This document shows positions 1 to 8,268 of a DNA stretch of 64,000 nucleotides, one piece after another. A model generated the notes under the pieces. That model had not been told where the DNA came from and ran no database searches. It saw only the letters and a list, made by a program, of their open reading frames with translations. The translations under genes and the position numbers were made by a program. Origin of the DNA: Acidobacteriota bacterium (GTDB lineage Bacteria; Acidobacteriota; Polarisedimenticolia; J045); assembly GCA_017994815.1 (NCBI GenBank), contig JAGOJY010000011.1, forward strand, positions 1 to 64,000, written 5' to 3'. Within the stretch, counting starts at the first letter, position 1. Every line of letters starts with the position of its first letter.

Positions 1-1664
1 GACGTCTTGCTCCCCTGCCGCGGCTTGTCCCAGCTCGTCGCGAACTCCCACAGCAGCGCCAGCAACCCCCAGCCCCGGATCGAACCGGGGTGGGACCGGG
101 AAAACCTCTGGACCGCCAGCAGCGGGAAGCCGGCCGCCGTCGGCGACGGCACGTCGCGACCGCCCAGCTCCTTCAGTTGTTCGCGCAGCTTCTCTTCGCG
201 GGCGAAGCACGCGCCGTAGAACCGCCGGGCCAGGTCCTCCGGCAACGTCAGCCGCAGCGTCTCGTACTCCAACGGCCCGCGGCACGCCTGCAGCACGAGG
301 TGCGCGAGGCGGATGACGCACGTTCCGGGCTCGCGGCGGATCCCCGCGAACCACGTCTCGTCGTCCACGGGCTCCGGCACCAGCTCGCGGTCCGCCACCC
401 GCGCCCGGCGGATCTGCGCCGCCTCGTCCCGCAGCCGCTTGAAGCTCGCGCACGACAGCCGCTCGGCCCACGCCTCGTCCAACTCCTCCCGGTCGGTGTG
501 CTTGGCCAGCACCCCCAGCGCCAGCGCCACCTTGTGCAGCGGGATCACGCCCGCCTCGTACCCGGCCTGGATCAACGGGTAGCCCCGCACCTCGCGCGCC
601 ACGCGCGCCAGCTGGTACGCCAGAGAGCGCGAGATCCCGAGCCGCGCCGCGGCGTAGTGCCCGAGATCGAGGTACGGCAGGTAGCGGCCTTCCCGGCTGA
701 ACGGCCGGCGCGATCCCAGCGCGTCGAGCACCTCGCCCAACACCCGCAAGACATCGTGCTCGGCCGCGACGAGCTGGATCAGCAGGACCCGCGCCTGCTC
801 GTCCGGCAGCGGGCCGCGCACCTGGCCCAACGACTCCACCCGGGCCAACAGCTCGCGCGCCGGCTCCAGCGCCGCCGGGCATTCCTCCCGCTGGTCCAGC
901 CGGCGCCAGCGCCCGGTCCGGTCCAGCCGGTCCTCCGCTTCCGTGTCGCTTTCCGGGTGCACCTGCAGCGGCGAGGGCGCCGCGTACTCGTAGCGCTCCG
1001 GGCCGGCCTCGCCCTCGGCCACCAGCGCCTCGACGAACGCGGACATCTCCGATTCGCGACCGTCCACCGCGTGGAACAGCTCGCGGCACTCGTCGAACGC
1101 GACCCGCACCGCGGCCGGGACTTCCTGCCGCACGACCCACTGTGCGTCGTCGTCGTCGTCCTCGAGGACCGGTTTGCTCTCGACCTCGACGTGCTCCGGC
1201 ACCGGGTCCGCCGAACGGGCCTGCCGCGCCCGCCGCACCTGCTGCTTGAGCTGGCGGACGTTCAGGCGAGCCGCGAGTTCCAGCCACGCCCCGAGCGATT
1301 CCGGCGTCGCCACGCGCGCGATACTGACGGCGGCGCAGCGGGAAAGGCAGCCTAGGGACAATGCCCGTTCCAGCTCCGGCAGTACGTCGAGCTTGCCGCC
1401 GAGAAAGCCCAGGTCGGCCATCCAGCGCGGGCCGAGGCCGTACTCGCGGGCGAAGTCCGGCCGGCGCATCCCGGACTGGCGCCACTGCTCGTGCGCGACG
1501 ATCGCGTGGCAGACCCGCGCCAGCGGGACCGACAGCCTGTCGCCGACGCGCACCAGCGCCGCGGCCGCCTGGTCCAGCTCCAGCGCGTTGCGGCGCCAGA
1601 GTTCCAGGTCCCGGGCAGGTGCCCGCGGCCCTTTTCCGATGTCCCGGGTGCAGCTCAACGACAC
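1..1664 (-). CDS. HNH endonuclease family-like protein, N-terminal part (runs off left edge)
   Basis: The minus frame is open from GTG at 1664 to the window edge, giving about 554 residues with no stop. It contains two similar helical blocks. One reads REYGLGPRWMADLGFL, followed by an RVATPESLGAWLELAARL stretch. The other reads LGISRSLAYQLARVARE, followed by AGVIPLHKVALALGV. These resemble the helical N-terminal halves of large HNH-endonuclease-family proteins. The HNH motif itself would lie beyond the edge and is not seen, so nuclease activity is inferred. GTG 1664 is chosen because a promoter at 1685-1712 excludes the more upstream starts and a G-rich run lies just before it. A plus-strand ORF covering this region is an Arg/Gln/His-rich shadow. 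Confidence 0.6.
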   Translation of the reverse strand, partial: MSLSCTRDIGKGPRAPARDLELWRRNALELDQAAAALVRVGDRLSVPLARVCHAIVAHEQWRQSGMRRPDFAREYGLGPRWMADLGFLGGKLDVLPELERALSLGCLSRCAAVSIARVATPESLGAWLELAARLNVRQLKQQVRRARQARSADPVPEHVEVESKPVLEDDDDDAQWVVRQEVPAAVRVAFDECRELFHAVDGRESEMSAFVEALVAEGEAGPERYEYAAPSPLQVHPESDTEAEDRLDRTGRWRRLDQREECPAALEPARELLARVESLGQVRGPLPDEQARVLLIQLVAAEHDVLRVLGEVLDALGSRRPFSREGRYLPYLDLGHYAAARLGISRSLAYQLARVAREVRGYPLIQAGYEAGVIPLHKVALALGVLAKHTDREELDEAWAERLSCASFKRLRDEAAQIRRARVADRELVPEPVDDETWFAGIRREPGTCVIRLAHLVLQACRGPLEYETLRLTLPEDLARRFYGACFAREEKLREQLKELGGRDVPSPTAAGFPLLAVQRFSRSHPGSIRGWGLLALLWEFATSWDKPRQGSKT

Positions 1665-1684
1665 GCCCCCCGCGTGATGAACGG

Positions 1685-1712
1685 ATGGTAGCAGATCTGG
1701 AGAGCATGTCAA
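1685..1712 (-). promoter_or_regulatory. Sigma70-type promoter of the left-edge gene
   Basis: Read on the minus strand, TTGACA (1712-1707) is followed by a 16-nt spacer and TACCAT (1690-1685). It sits in an AT-rich patch that stands out from the surrounding GC-rich DNA. The expected transcription start near 1678 leaves a leader of only about 14 nt before GTG 1664. Confidence 0.6.
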
Positions 1713-1782
1713 CTGCGAATTAAAAAAACTTTCTCACGATGACAAATCGCCGCTGCGGCGCGGTAACTGCTAACAGGCGCGC

Positions 1783-1805
1783 GGGGTGACAAGAATTGTC
1801 ACCCC
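1783..1805. repeat. Perfect 10-bp inverted repeat with 3-nt centre
   Basis: GGGGTGACAA at 1783-1792 and TTGTCACCCC at 1796-1805 are exact reverse complements around GAA. There is no T-tract on either side, so it does not look like an intrinsic terminator. Its position about 70-100 bp upstream of the left-edge gene's promoter fits an operator or another protein-binding palindrome. That role is an inference. Confidence 0.5.
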
Positions 1806-1834
1806 GATCGCGTGCCGCGCGGCGCCGTCACGAT

Positions 1835-1934
1835 GGGGCCGCCTATCGGCGGCCCCTCCAAAACGACGTCATGATCGGGACGGCTGAATCGCCATCGCAG
1901 CGCCGTCACGGTCGGGCCGCCTGTGCGGCGGCCC
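1835..1934. repeat. Two tandem REP-like hairpin repeats, with a third degenerate copy
   Basis: Two copies of the module GCGCCGTCACG followed by a GGGCCGCC/GGCGGCCC hairpin occur about 78 bp apart. Copy 1 has 9-bp arms at 1835-1843 and 1848-1856 with loop TATC. Copy 2 has 8-bp arms at 1914-1921 and 1927-1934 with loop TGTGC. A third, degenerate GCCGTCA-led copy starts near 1962. Conserved stems with varying loops suggest a repetitive extragenic palindrome. The rest of the 1665-2041 gap holds no gene that I can support. Confidence 0.55.
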
Positions 1935-2041
1935 GTACGGGAGGATCGGGTGGCCCCCGACGCCGTCAGGGCGGGAGGCGTGCCGCGGCCTCGGGCGGAG
2001 GGCGGGTCCAAGGAAGGCCGATTCGCATCTAAGATCTGGGC

Positions 2042-2476
2042 ATGGGACGCATTCTCGGGATCGACGTCGGCACGCGGACGCTGGGGTTGGCAATCAGCGA
2101 TGAGGGCCAGCGCTTCGCGCTGCCGCTCACGACGCTGCGCCGTGCCGGGCTGGAGCGCGACCTGCGGCAGCTCGAGGAGTTGGTGCGCGAGCGCGAGGTC
2201 GTAGAGGCCGTGGTCGGGCTCCCGCTGAACCTCGACGGCTCGCCGGGCGCGATGGAGGGCGAGGCAGACCTCGTCGCGGGCGAGCTGGGCCGTCGCTGCG
2301 CGATACCGGTTCAGCGCTGGGACGAGCGGTTGACGACCGTCGCCGCCGAGCGGGCGCTGCTCGAGGCCGACATGTCGCGCCGCAAGCGCAAGCTCCTGGT
2401 GGACAAGGTCGCGGCGACGCTGATCCTGCAGGCGTTCCTCGACCGCCGGGCGCTGGGGGGCGGGGCGGGCCGGTGA
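2042..2476 (+). CDS. ruvX: YqgF/RuvX family putative Holliday junction resolvase
   Basis: This 144-residue protein is the usual length for the RNase H-fold YqgF family. Family members act in pre-16S rRNA 5' maturation and were proposed as Holliday junction resolvases. The N-terminal GIDVGTRTLGLAISD carries the first catalytic Asp. VVGLPLNLDGS, WDERLTT and the C-terminal DKVAATLILQAFLD hold the other conserved blocks. The start lacks a Shine-Dalgarno sequence. A -10-like TAAGAT (2030-2035) ends 6 nt before ATG, suggesting a leaderless transcript. The stop overlaps the next start (GTGA), so it is co-transcribed with mltG. Confidence 0.92.
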   Translation: MGRILGIDVGTRTLGLAISDEGQRFALPLTTLRRAGLERDLRQLEELVREREVVEAVVGLPLNLDGSPGAMEGEADLVAGELGRRCAIPVQRWDERLTTVAAERALLEADMSRRKRKLLVDKVAATLILQAFLDRRALGGGAGR

Positions 2477-3489
2477 ACGGGTCCTCGCGCGCGCTCGCCG
2501 GCGTGACGGCGCTCGGAGTTGTTCTCGTCGCCGCGGCGGCGGGGTGGACCTGGTTCCTCTCCGCGCCGACGTCGTCCACGCGGGCCGCGGAGCCGTTGAC
2601 GATCTCGATCCCGCAGGGTGCCACGGCGCGCCACGTCGCCCAGCTGCTCGAGCGCGAGGGCGTGATCCGCTCGGCGCGGCTGTTCTCGCTGCTGCTGCGT
2701 TTCACGGGGGCCGACCGGCGCATCCAGGCCGGCGACCACACGATCCGCGCCGGGCTCAACGCCGGCCAACTCGTGCGCGAACTGCAGCGTGCCGAACTGA
2801 TCACGACCGCGTTCACGATCCCGGAGGGGCTGACCCTGGACGAGACGGCGGCGGTGATCGCGGCCGCCGGCATCGCCAACCGCGACGAACTGCGCACCGC
2901 CTTCCAGGACCCGGCACCGGTCCTCGCGCTCGACCCGCGCGCGCCGAACCTCGAGGGCTACCTGTTTCCCGACACCTACCGGGTGTTCCTCGCGGCCAAG
3001 CCGCGCGAGATCGCCGAGCTCCTCGTCGCCACGTTCCGCCGGCGCTTCGCCGACCCGCGCGCGGCCGAGATCGAGCGCAGCGGCCGGACCCTGCGCGACA
3101 TCGTGACGCTGGCCTCGCTGGTCGAGGAGGAGACGGCGGTGCCGCTCGAGCGGCCGCGGGTCGCCGGGGTGTTCGCCGAGCGGCTCGCGCGCGGGATGCG
3201 CCTGCAGTGCGACCCGACGGTGATCTACGCGCTGCGGCTCGCCGGGGCCTGGAACGGCAACCTGCGGCGCGAGGACCTCGAGCGCGACCACCCCTACAAC
3301 ACGTACACGCGGGCCGGCCTACCGCCCGGGCCGATCGCCGCGCCCGGGCTCGCCTCGCTGGAGGCGGCGCTGGCCCCGCAGCGCGACGGGTCGCTTTACT
3401 TCGTGGCGCGCAGGGACGGCACGCACGTGTTCAGCACCAGCCTCGAGCAGCACTCCCGGGCGGTGCGCCAGTTCCAGCTCCGGCACTGA
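2473..3489 (+). CDS. mltG: Endolytic murein transglycosylase MltG (YceG)
   Basis: This enzyme cleaves nascent glycan strands in the periplasm and influences strand length. The 338-residue protein has one N-terminal membrane segment at about residues 8-30 and then a LysM-like region. The YceG domain includes ASLVEEETAVP, which carries the expected catalytic Glu, and the conserved QCDPTVIYAL and YNTYTRAGLPPGPI blocks. It starts with GTG overlapping the ruvX stop by 4 bases. The ruvX-mltG pairing is common in bacteria. All the expected family blocks are present. Confidence 0.93.
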   Translation: MNGSSRALAGVTALGVVLVAAAAGWTWFLSAPTSSTRAAEPLTISIPQGATARHVAQLLEREGVIRSARLFSLLLRFTGADRRIQAGDHTIRAGLNAGQLVRELQRAELITTAFTIPEGLTLDETAAVIAAAGIANRDELRTAFQDPAPVLALDPRAPNLEGYLFPDTYRVFLAAKPREIAELLVATFRRRFADPRAAEIERSGRTLRDIVTLASLVEEETAVPLERPRVAGVFAERLARGMRLQCDPTVIYALRLAGAWNGNLRREDLERDHPYNTYTRAGLPPGPIAAPGLASLEAALAPQRDGSLYFVARRDGTHVFSTSLEQHSRAVRQFQLRH

Positions 3490-3496
3490 AGGGGGG

Positions 3497-3727
3497 TCAC
3501 TCCCAGGCGTACAGCCGCTCGTCGCGCGTGATCCCGTGCAGGTTGATCACCCGCCGCCGGTTCTGGTCCGCCAGGTACTCGTTGATCTGGCCGTTGTGGA
3601 GCAGCTCACCGCGCAGATAGCATTCGTAGTGGAAGCGGCACAGCCCCTCTTCGTAGACGCGGTCCTGGCAGTGACGGACGCCGCCGAGGCTGGTTCGGAA
3701 ACGACAATGCGAGACACCGGCCACCAC
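3497..3727 (-). CDS. Small Cys/His-rich protein, probably zinc-binding
   Basis: This 76-residue protein has the spacing C8-x11-C20-x9-C30-x2-H33-x2-C36, followed by a charged helical tail (GQINEYLADQNRRR). The layout suggests a single zinc site. I do not recognise a named family. A strong GGAGGTGA Shine-Dalgarno sequence (3731-3738 on the minus strand) precedes GTG 3727, and a second GTG directly follows. The gene converges on mltG with a 7-bp gap and diverges from the DciA-like gene. The good ribosome-binding site and clean amino-acid composition make it likely to be real. Confidence 0.65.
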   Translation of the reverse strand: MVAGVSHCRFRTSLGGVRHCQDRVYEEGLCRFHYECYLRGELLHNGQINEYLADQNRRRVINLHGITRDERLYAWE

Positions 3728-3823
3728 GGATCACCTCCGGCCGGCGCGCCGCGCGCGCCCAAGGGGGACGATAGCACGCGGCCGCGACGGCCGGGGGCGC
3801 CGGGCCGCGGTGGACCGCTGCAC

Positions 3824-4234
3824 GTGGCGTGGCTCGCGCCGCCGCCGGGCGCTCCCCCCGCGGTGCACCGCCGGGCCCGCCTCGCTCGCGTTCGGGAGGT
3901 GCTCGGCCCGTGGCTGGCCGCGCAACTCGTCGGCTTCAGCGAGCGGTCCGGGACCTGCGAACTCGTCTTTGCCGGCCCGGGCTGGGAGAAGGCGCTCGCC
4001 GGGCGCCTCGACGAGTTGCGTGCCCGCCTCGGCGTCGCCCTCGGTCACGAGGTGGGTGGGCTCGCGATCGTCTCGCGCGCCGACCTGCCGTCCCCGCCCG
4101 CCCCGGCGGCGCCGGGAGGCGAGCCCGGGTCGGCGGAGGAGGGGGATCCGCACGAGCGGATCGCGCGGGCAGCCCGGCGAATCCTCGAACGGCTGCGGAA
4201 TTCGCGCGTTGACACGGGGGAGTCTGGGCGGTAG
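3824..4234 (+). CDS. DUF721/DciA-like protein
   Basis: The roughly 136-residue product contains the DUF721 pattern. RVREVLGPWLAAQLVGF is followed by a short strand pair (CELVFAGPGWEKAL), LDELRARLG and a final strand (VGGLAIVS). DciA proteins load or operate the replicative helicase DnaB in bacteria lacking DnaC or DnaI. Function here is inferred from fold-level resemblance only. The start is uncertain: GTG 3824 gives the core domain, while ATG 3707 would add a Pro/Arg-rich extension overlapping the divergent gene. The C-terminus is a charged helix. Confidence 0.6.
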   Translation: MAWLAPPPGAPPAVHRRARLARVREVLGPWLAAQLVGFSERSGTCELVFAGPGWEKALAGRLDELRARLGVALGHEVGGLAIVSRADLPSPPAPAAPGGEPGSAEEGDPHERIARAARRILERLRNSRVDTGESGR

Positions 4235-4299
4235 ATAGAGCGGTCACGTCGGGCTGAGCCGGCCCGGGTTTTCCCGGGCCGAGAGCGGGGAAGCAGCGG

Positions 4300-5292
4300 A
4301 TGGGCACCAGTATCGAGGCAAGGACCGGTCTGGACGCGCACCGCGGCGCCGCCGCGGGTCGGCCGGTGATGATCGAGATCGACCAGCTGCGCAAGCTCTA
4401 CGGCGAGCACGAGGCCCTGCGCGGGATCAGCTTTCGCGTCCACCAGGGGGAGATCCTGGGCTTCCTCGGTCCGAACGGCGCGGGCAAGTCGACGACGATG
4501 AAGATCATGACCGGCCTGACGCCGCCGACCTCGGGCACGGCGCGCATCGCCGGCCACGACGTCCTCGAGGAGCCGCTCGAGGTGCGGCGGGCGATCGGCT
4601 TCCTGCCCGAGGTCCCGCCGCTCTACCCCGAGATGGTGGTCGAGGATTACCTGCGCTTTGCGGCCGAGATCCGCTCGGTGCCGCGCGCGCGGCGGGGGAA
4701 GGCGCTGCAGGCGGCGCTGGAGCGCTGCGGGTTGACCGAGGTCCGCAAGCGGCTGGTCGGGAATCTCTCCAAGGGCTACCGGCAGCGGGTCGGGCTGGCG
4801 CAGGCGGTGATCCACGAGCCGCGGATCCTGATCCTCGACGAGCCGACGGTCGGCCTCGACCCGACGCAGGTGATCGAGATCCGCTCGATCATCCGGCAGC
4901 TCGGGCAGGAGCGGACCGTGATCCTCTCCAGCCACATCCTCCCGGAGGTGCAGGCCACCTGCCAGCGCGTGGTGATCATCAACCGCGGGCGGATGGTGGC
5001 CGAGGGCGACATCGGCGAGTTGCTGCACAGCCGCGGGGCCGGGCGGCTCCTGGTGACCCTGCGCCGGCCCCCGGAAGACCCGCGGGCCCTCGCCGCGATC
5101 CCCGGCGTGCAGCGTGTCGAGCGCGTGGACGAGTCGCGGCTGCGAGTCGACCTCTCGCCGGAACCGGACACTCGCGAGCGTTTCGTGCGCGAACTCGCGA
5201 CGGGGCCGTACGGGCTTTTGGAGGTCATCTCCGAGACGACCACGCTCGAGGAAGTGTTCCGCGACGTCGTCCTGCAGGAGGCAGCGCCGTGA
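4300..5292 (+). CDS. ABC transporter ATP-binding protein (GldA/NatA type)
   Basis: This 330-residue nucleotide-binding subunit has Walker A GPNGAGKST at about residues 57-65. The signature motif appears as LSKGYRQR near residue 155, and Walker B with the catalytic Glu as ILILDEPTVGLDP at about 176-188. A C-terminal extension of about 80 residues is typical of the GldA/DrrA-like branch. It heads a tightly coupled operon with a permease, a GldG-like protein and a DUF4340 protein. That arrangement is related to the gliding-motility GldAFG transporter but is widespread in non-gliding bacteria. The first ATG (4300) has a GGGGAAG ribosome-binding site; ATG 4369 is an alternative. Confidence 0.9.
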   Translation: MGTSIEARTGLDAHRGAAAGRPVMIEIDQLRKLYGEHEALRGISFRVHQGEILGFLGPNGAGKSTTMKIMTGLTPPTSGTARIAGHDVLEEPLEVRRAIGFLPEVPPLYPEMVVEDYLRFAAEIRSVPRARRGKALQAALERCGLTEVRKRLVGNLSKGYRQRVGLAQAVIHEPRILILDEPTVGLDPTQVIEIRSIIRQLGQERTVILSSHILPEVQATCQRVVIINRGRMVAEGDIGELLHSRGAGRLLVTLRRPPEDPRALAAIPGVQRVERVDESRLRVDLSPEPDTRERFVRELATGPYGLLEVISETTTLEEVFRDVVLQEAAP

Positions 5293-6047
5293 ACTTCGTC
5301 TGGGCGGTGTTCCGCCGCGAACTGCGCTCGTACTTCGTCTCGCCGCTCGCGTACACGGCGATCGCGACGTTCCTGATGCTGCAGGGGATCCTGTTCTTCT
5401 TCGCACTCAACCAGTACGAGCGCATGCGCATCAGCGCGGCGACGCGGCTGGTGAACGTACCGGGAGCCGAGCAGATCGTCCGCGACTTCCTCGGCAACGA
5501 TGTCATGTGGTCGCTGGTGCTGATCGTGCCGCTGTTGACGATGCGCCTTTTGGCCGAGGAGCGGCGCCAGCACACGGCGGAGCTGTTGCTGACGGCGCCG
5601 ATGACGACCCGGCAGCTGGTGCTCGGGAAGTTCCTCGGCGCCTGGCTGATCCTGGTGCTGATGCTCGGGCTGAGCGCCTGGATGCCGATCCTGGTCCGGG
5701 CCTGGGGCGAGGCCGATCCCGCGCCGGTCTACACCGGGCTCCTCGGCGCACTCCTCTACGGATCGTTCCTGCTGGGTCTCGGGATCCTCGCCTCCAGCCT
5801 GACCGAGAGCACGTTCCAGGCTGCGATTCTCGCCATGACGCTGCTCGCGGCCGTCAACATCGCCGGCGTCGCGGTGACCTCGCTGCCGTACATCGGCCAG
5901 AGCCTGGAGCAGTTTTCGCCGATGTCGAACCTCGTGTCGCTGGCCCGCGGCTCGATCGACTCGCAGGCGGTGGTTTACTTCGTCACGCTGACGTGGTTCT
6001 CGCTCGACCTGACGGCGCGGGTCGTCGACAGCCAGCGCTGGAGGTGA
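5289..6047 (+). CDS. ABC transporter permease (GldF-like)
   Basis: This 252-residue integral membrane protein opens with a cytoplasmic WAVFRRELRSYFVSPLAY segment typical of ABC-2 permeases. About six membrane spans follow, with the soluble EERRQHTAELLLTAPMTTRQ motif between spans 2 and 3. The GTG start overlaps the ATPase stop by four bases. It should form the channel energised by the upstream ATPase. The substrate is unknown. Confidence 0.88.
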   Translation: MNFVWAVFRRELRSYFVSPLAYTAIATFLMLQGILFFFALNQYERMRISAATRLVNVPGAEQIVRDFLGNDVMWSLVLIVPLLTMRLLAEERRQHTAELLLTAPMTTRQLVLGKFLGAWLILVLMLGLSAWMPILVRAWGEADPAPVYTGLLGALLYGSFLLGLGILASSLTESTFQAAILAMTLLAAVNIAGVAVTSLPYIGQSLEQFSPMSNLVSLARGSIDSQAVVYFVTLTWFSLDLTARVVDSQRWR

Positions 6048-6052
6048 GGCGG

Positions 6053-7645
6053 ATGAATCGCGCGCTCTACGTCGCTGCCCCGATCGGGCTGGCGCTCCTG
6101 GTCATCGGCGCCGGCTGGTCCGTCCTCGCTCCCCGCGAACTGGGCTTGATCGCCACCGCGCTGATGATCGCCGGCGGGGCACTGCTCGTCCTCGGGCTGT
6201 GGATGCGCCGCGGGACCCTGTTCGGCGGCAGCGGCAAGCGCCGCATGCGCTACGGCGCCGGCGCGATCGCGTCGGTCGGCGTGATCGTGGCGATCGTGCT
6301 GCTCCTCAACTTTTTCGCCGCCCGTCACAAGCAGCTGTGGGACCTGACCCGCGCCGGGACGTACTCGCTGCACCCGGCGAGCGTGCGCGTCCTGCACCAG
6401 GTCCAGAAGGACATCGAGGTCGTTGCGTTCCACCCGTCCTCGGAGGGCTCGCCGTTCCACGCGGTGCGGCAACTGTTCGAGCTGTTCTCCTACCACCAGC
6501 CGCGTGTGCACGTCACCGTCGTCGATCCGAACAAGTCGCCGGAGCTCTATACGCGGCTGGGGATGCCGGGGAACAAGGTCACGGTCGTTTCGGCCGGTGA
6601 GCGACGGATCGTCTTCCCCGGGCACGAGGAAGCGGATCTCGCGGCGGCGCTGGTCGAGGTGAACCGCGCCGCGCCGCGCAAGCTGTACTGGGTTTCGGGG
6701 CACGGCGAGCGGGCGATGGCCGCGCAGGGGGGCCTCGGCTACCAGCGGCTGGCCGGCGACCTGGCGAAAGAGTACTTCGAGCTGCAGCCGCTGAGCCTCG
6801 CCGCCGCCGAGCCGGTGCCGGACGACGCGGCCGTGGTCGTGCTGGCCGACCCGCGCCGCGCGCTGCCGCCGGCGGAGGTGGTGCACTACCTCGATTACCT
6901 CGAGCGCGGCGGGCGCATGCTCGTGCTGACCGACATCGACCCGGTGCAGGGATCGGGGCCGCATCCGCTCGAACCGCTGCTCTCGGAGTGGGGCCTGCGG
7001 CCGCAGCCGACGGTCGTGCTCGACCCGCGCGCGCGCACGGGCGACCTCGACCCGCGCAACGTCATCGGCGACCGCTTCCCGCACGCCTCGCTGTCGGCGC
7101 TCTCCGGGCAGCGCGTCATGCTGCGCGGCGTGCGCTCGCTGGAGCTGTTCGGCGTGATGCGCGACCAGCAGATCTTCCACAACGTGCTGGTAACGTCCGC
7201 GGCCGATCCCTCGGGGCGGGGCAAGCAGCCGTTCGCGGAGTCCGACCTCGCGGTCGCGACCGTCCCGGCCGAGTCGCTGGCCGGGCGGTTCGCCCCGCCG
7301 GAAACGCAGCCGCCGCACCTCGGCCTGATCGCGTTCCGCAAGTTCGACCCGGAGCCGGGCTCGGACTCGGGGAAGGAAGCGCGGCTGGCGCTGATGGGCG
7401 ATGCCGACTTCCTGTCCAACGACGGCTACGACGTGGAGTCGAACCGCGAGCTGGCGCTGAACCTCTTCCGCTGGTTGAGCGGCGAGGAGCTCCTGATCCG
7501 GCGCGAGGGCGAAGCCCGCCCGGCGAAGGTGGCGATGTCGATCACGCCGAACCAGAAGAGCCTGGTCCTGGCGCTCGTGTCGGTGCTGCCGATCGGCGTG
7601 TTCCTCGCCGGGTCGATCGTCTGGTTCGTGCGGAGAAGCAAGTGA
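6053..7645 (+). CDS. GldG-like ABC-associated membrane/periplasmic protein
   Basis: This 530-residue protein has two or three N-terminal membrane spans. A large extracytoplasmic GldG/IFT52-like domain follows, containing EVVAFHPSSEGSPFH and GERRIVFPGHEEADLAAALV. One C-terminal span sits near residues 505-525 (VLALVSVLPIGVFLAGSIVW) and ends in basic residues. An excellent GGAGGTGAGG ribosome-binding site precedes ATG 6053, five bases after the permease stop. GldG partners GldF and GldA in a transporter needed for gliding in Bacteroidota. In other phyla the role is undefined. Confidence 0.85.
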   Translation: MNRALYVAAPIGLALLVIGAGWSVLAPRELGLIATALMIAGGALLVLGLWMRRGTLFGGSGKRRMRYGAGAIASVGVIVAIVLLLNFFAARHKQLWDLTRAGTYSLHPASVRVLHQVQKDIEVVAFHPSSEGSPFHAVRQLFELFSYHQPRVHVTVVDPNKSPELYTRLGMPGNKVTVVSAGERRIVFPGHEEADLAAALVEVNRAAPRKLYWVSGHGERAMAAQGGLGYQRLAGDLAKEYFELQPLSLAAAEPVPDDAAVVVLADPRRALPPAEVVHYLDYLERGGRMLVLTDIDPVQGSGPHPLEPLLSEWGLRPQPTVVLDPRARTGDLDPRNVIGDRFPHASLSALSGQRVMLRGVRSLELFGVMRDQQIFHNVLVTSAADPSGRGKQPFAESDLAVATVPAESLAGRFAPPETQPPHLGLIAFRKFDPEPGSDSGKEARLALMGDADFLSNDGYDVESNRELALNLFRWLSGEELLIRREGEARPAKVAMSITPNQKSLVLALVSVLPIGVFLAGSIVWFVRRSK

Positions 7646-8268
7646 AGCGGAGCGGACTGGTCGTCGGGCTCGTGGTGCTCGCCGCGCTCGGGGTGTTCGC
7701 GTGGTTGGAATTGAAGCGCGACACGGAGCAGGGCCGGCTGCGCGAGGGCAACGTCGTCTTTCCGTACGGCAGCGCCAGCGTGCTCGAGTTCACGCTGGTC
7801 AACGGCGAGGACCGCGTGACGTTCCGCCGCGGAAGTTCGGGCTGGGAACGCGTGGCGGGAGCCGAGCACAGCGATGCGAGCTACGCCACGGACTTCATCG
7901 GAGCGTGGAGCCGCGTGCGCTTCCTCGAGGACGTCGAGGAGAACCCGAGCCCGGACCAGTTGAAGGAATTCGGCCTCGCGCCGCCGGGGCTCAGCGCGCG
8001 GGCCACGGTGCGGCAGGTGGGCGAGGCGAACGCGCCGGAGGTCACGCGTGCCCTCGAGCTGGGCCAGCCGGGCCCGCTGCTGCCGTCCTTCTACGCGCGC
8101 GTCGACGGCTTCGAACGCGTGGTGCTCGTCACGCCGGACGCGGTCGACCTGCGCGACGGGGTCGGGCGCCGCGTGCTGGGCCTCGAGCCGGTCGTCCCCG
8201 AGGAAGGGGAACATCACGGCGATCACGCGGCGCCGGGGGCACCGGAGGAGGGGACCTCAGCCCCCTGA
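7642..8268 (+). CDS. DUF4340 domain protein
   Basis: This 208-residue protein has an N-terminal anchor (GLVVGLVVLAALGVFAWLEL). The DUF4340 core follows, with VEENPSPDQLKEFGLAPPGL, a motif typical of the family. The C-terminus is His/Asp/Glu-rich and acidic. The GTG start overlaps the stop of the GldG-like gene. DUF4340 proteins commonly close Gld-type ABC operons, probably as extracytoplasmic partners. This copy is short because the family often carries more than one repeat. The 3' end overlaps the convergent GWxTD gene by 12 bases. Confidence 0.85.
   Translation: MKRSGLVVGLVVLAALGVFAWLELKRDTEQGRLREGNVVFPYGSASVLEFTLVNGEDRVTFRRGSSGWERVAGAEHSDASYATDFIGAWSRVRFLEDVEENPSPDQLKEFGLAPPGLSARATVRQVGEANAPEVTRALELGQPGPLLPSFYARVDGFERVVLVTPDAVDLRDGVGRRVLGLEPVVPEEGEHHGDHAAPGAPEEGTSAP

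Noticed and set aside
90..1355. 421-codon plus-strand ORF rich in Arg, Gln and His
   Set aside because: Shadow of the real minus-strand gene. No start signal, and composition typical of antisense frames in GC-rich DNA.
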